DNA from: CBFHWU01 sp965659665
GTDB lineage: Bacteria > Bacteroidota > Bacteroidia > Flavobacteriales > Flavobacteriaceae
Direction of reading: 5' to 3'
DNA length: 64,000 nt
Assembly: GCA_965659665.1 (NCBI GenBank)
Contig: CBFHWU010000009.1
Span: 5,999-69,998 of the forward strand
The notes beneath the pieces were generated by a model, which did not search any database, was not told the DNA's origin, and saw only the letters and a program-made list of their open reading frames with translations. The position numbers and the translations under genes were made by a program. Shown here in pieces: positions 62,654 through 64,000 of the stretch; the first letter of the stretch is position 1, and the number at the start of each line of letters is the position of its first letter.

Positions 62654-64000
62654 TGAATCCTCTACTAAAGTAGAAATTTGAAAGCAATTCACAACCGGTA
62701 GTTACCCAAGCACCTATCGACTATACCTGTGAATCCTCTACTAAAGTAGAAATTTGAAAGCAATTCACAACATAAACCTGTCTTTTTTTTCTCTGTATTC
62801 ACCTGTGAATCCTCTACTAAAGTAGAAATTTGAAAGCAATTCACAACAGCCGTATGTTCTGTTATATCGTTGCCTAACCTGTGAATCCTCTACTAAAGTA
62901 GAAATTTGAAAGCAATTCACAACACTAAACCTAGACAACTCTATAAGGCGATTCCTGTGAATCCTCTACTAAAGTAGAAATTTGAAAACAATTCACAACG
63001 CAATGCCTTACCTATACGTTTGGATCTATCCTGTGAATCCTCTACTAAAGTAGAAATTTGAAAGCAATTCACAACAACACTACTTGCGTTAACATAAAGT
63101 TTTGTCCTGTGAATCCTCTACTAAAGTAGAAATTTGAAAGCAATTCACAACAAGAGCCTCCATTGGGTATATTATTCTGGCCCTGTGAATCCTCTACTAA
63201 AGTAGAAATTTGAAAGCAATTCACAACTGAATTTTCAGTTTCCTTATACAGATTTTTCCTGTGAATCCTCTACTAAAGTAGAAATTTGAAAGCAATTCAC
63301 AACAATAAACTCGTTTCCTTTTTTTCTTCTTTTCCTGTGAATCCTCTACTAAAGTAGAAATTTGAAAGCAATTCACAACTCGAGAATTGGGTTAATTTTT
63401 CTTGATCCCCTGTGAATCCTCTACTAAAGTAGAAATTTGAAAGCAATTCACAACTTGTTTTTTCATTTGCGGGTATTCTTGATACCTGTGAATCCTCTAC
63501 TAAAGTAGAAATTTGAAAGCAATTCACAACGCATTCCAGCGTAACACGTCTTAGTGGTATCCTGTGAATCCTCTACTAAAGTAGAAATTTGAAAGCAATT
63601 CACAACTGCCACATATCTTTTGACTACTAAAATTTCCCTGTGAATCCTCTACTAAAGTAGAAATTTGAAAGCAATTCACAACAGGCATTTCAACAAGCGT
63701 TTCAACGGTGTGCCTGTGAATCCTCTACTAAAGTAGAAATTTGAAAGCAATTCACAACACAGCTATGGCGTTAGGGAAACAGTCCCCGCCTGTGAATCCT
63801 CTACTAAAGTAGAAATTTGAAAGCAATTCACAACAATTTGAAGGCAACCGCTATTTAGATGGAACCTGTGAATCCTCTACTAAAGTAGAAATTTGAAAGC
63901 AATTCACAACTATAAAAAGAGTCTTAAAGTAAAAAAAAACCTGTGAATCCTCTACTAAAGTAGAAATTTGAAAGCAATTCACAACACAGAAGTAAACACC
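62650..64000 (-). CRISPR. Type II-C CRISPR array, at least 18 repeats, runs off the window
   Basis: Eighteen copies of a 46-bp repeat, the first at 62650-62695 and the last at 63940-63985, alternate with spacers of 30 bases (two of 29), giving a 76-bp period. All copies are identical except the fifth (62954-62999), which has GAAAAC for GAAAGC. On the plus strand a repeat begins CCTGTGAATCC and ends GCAATTCACAAC; in crRNA sense it starts GTTGTGAATTGCTTTC, the usual beginning of Bacteroidota II-C repeats. Outer arms TGTGAAT/ATTCACA and inner arms TCTAC/GTAGA can pair. The anti-repeat, terminator and in-repeat promoter indicate minus-strand transcription. Spacers are all different from one another. 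Confidence 0.97.
62665..62694 (-). promoter_or_regulatory. In-repeat promoter, shown for repeat 1
   Basis: Read on the minus strand, repeat positions 2-4 are TTG and positions 24-31 are TACTTTAG, separated by exactly 19 bases: the Bacteroidota consensus TTG-N19-TAnnTTTG with one mismatch. A start near repeat positions 35-40 would begin each crRNA just before its spacer. The same element occurs in all 18 repeats, including the variant fifth copy. Confidence 0.55.

Noticed and set aside
63297..63527. Open frame across the array on the minus strand
   Set aside because: It is a translation of CRISPR repeats with a repeating amino-acid pattern, not a gene.
63835..63864. Spacer 16 shares TTGAAGGCAACCGC (14 bases) with cas9 at about 58563-58576
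   Set aside because: The match covers less than half of the spacer and a 14-base match is not very unlikely by chance in a 64-kb window with 17 spacers; not evidence of self-targeting.

Overview
The window is a gene-dense, AT-rich chromosomal segment of a member of the Bacteroidota, most likely a marine Flavobacteriaceae. The evidence is a PorX-type response regulator (type IX secretion control), a fused LpxC/FabZ protein, promoter elements of the TTG-N19-TAnnTTTG type, many TTG starts without Shine-Dalgarno sequences, a SusC/ZnuD-style TonB receptor with an N-terminal carboxypeptidase-like domain, and protein sequences of flavobacterial type throughout.

Layout. 1-2917: end of a YfhO-like membrane protein, a family 4 glycosyltransferase and a Wzx-like flippase. 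2879-13905: uvrA, an ECF sigma factor with a tiny downstream gene, endonuclease III, peroxiredoxin, a conserved flavobacterial protein of unknown function, an MBL hydrolase, an esterase, a dihydroorotase-like protein without its metal-binding histidines, a TIGR02757 protein and a LolD-like ATPase. 14065-17007: a metal-type TonB receptor with two small genes upstream. 17014-21642: serA, serC, acyl-CoA reductase, ferredoxin, ychF. 21800-29727: parE-parC, terC, a lipoprotein, an XRE regulator facing an M14 carboxypeptidase across a cluster of TGTTTACA sites, and an Lrp regulator. 29738-36897: ppc, aroB, proline dehydrogenase, tsaE, porX. 36933-44397: HD hydrolase, then the tightly packed lpxD-lpxC/fabZ-lpxA-efp-sucD-fabG-prohibitin run. 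44435-51525: a complete histidine operon (hisG-D-C-B-H-A-F-IE) behind a histidine-rich leader peptide and attenuator. 51630-56685: a decayed gene, an orphan secreted/barrel protein and an AsmA-like protein.

57046-64000: a type II-C CRISPR-Cas locus: tracrRNA (minus strand), cas9, cas1, cas2 and an array of at least 18 repeats of 46 bp that leaves the window. All Cas9 and Cas1 catalytic residues are present, so it looks functional. The anti-repeat is complementary to the minus-strand repeat RNA, every repeat carries a near-consensus Bacteroidota promoter pointing leftward, and an intrinsic terminator for leftward transcripts sits at the cas2-proximal end, facing a separate terminator for the rightward cas operon. 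I therefore infer that crRNAs are made from in-repeat promoters on the minus strand. In crRNA orientation the repeat also contains a hairpin segment nearly identical to the type V-A (Cas12a) crRNA handle, although the nuclease here is Cas9. This is the most unusual feature of the window.
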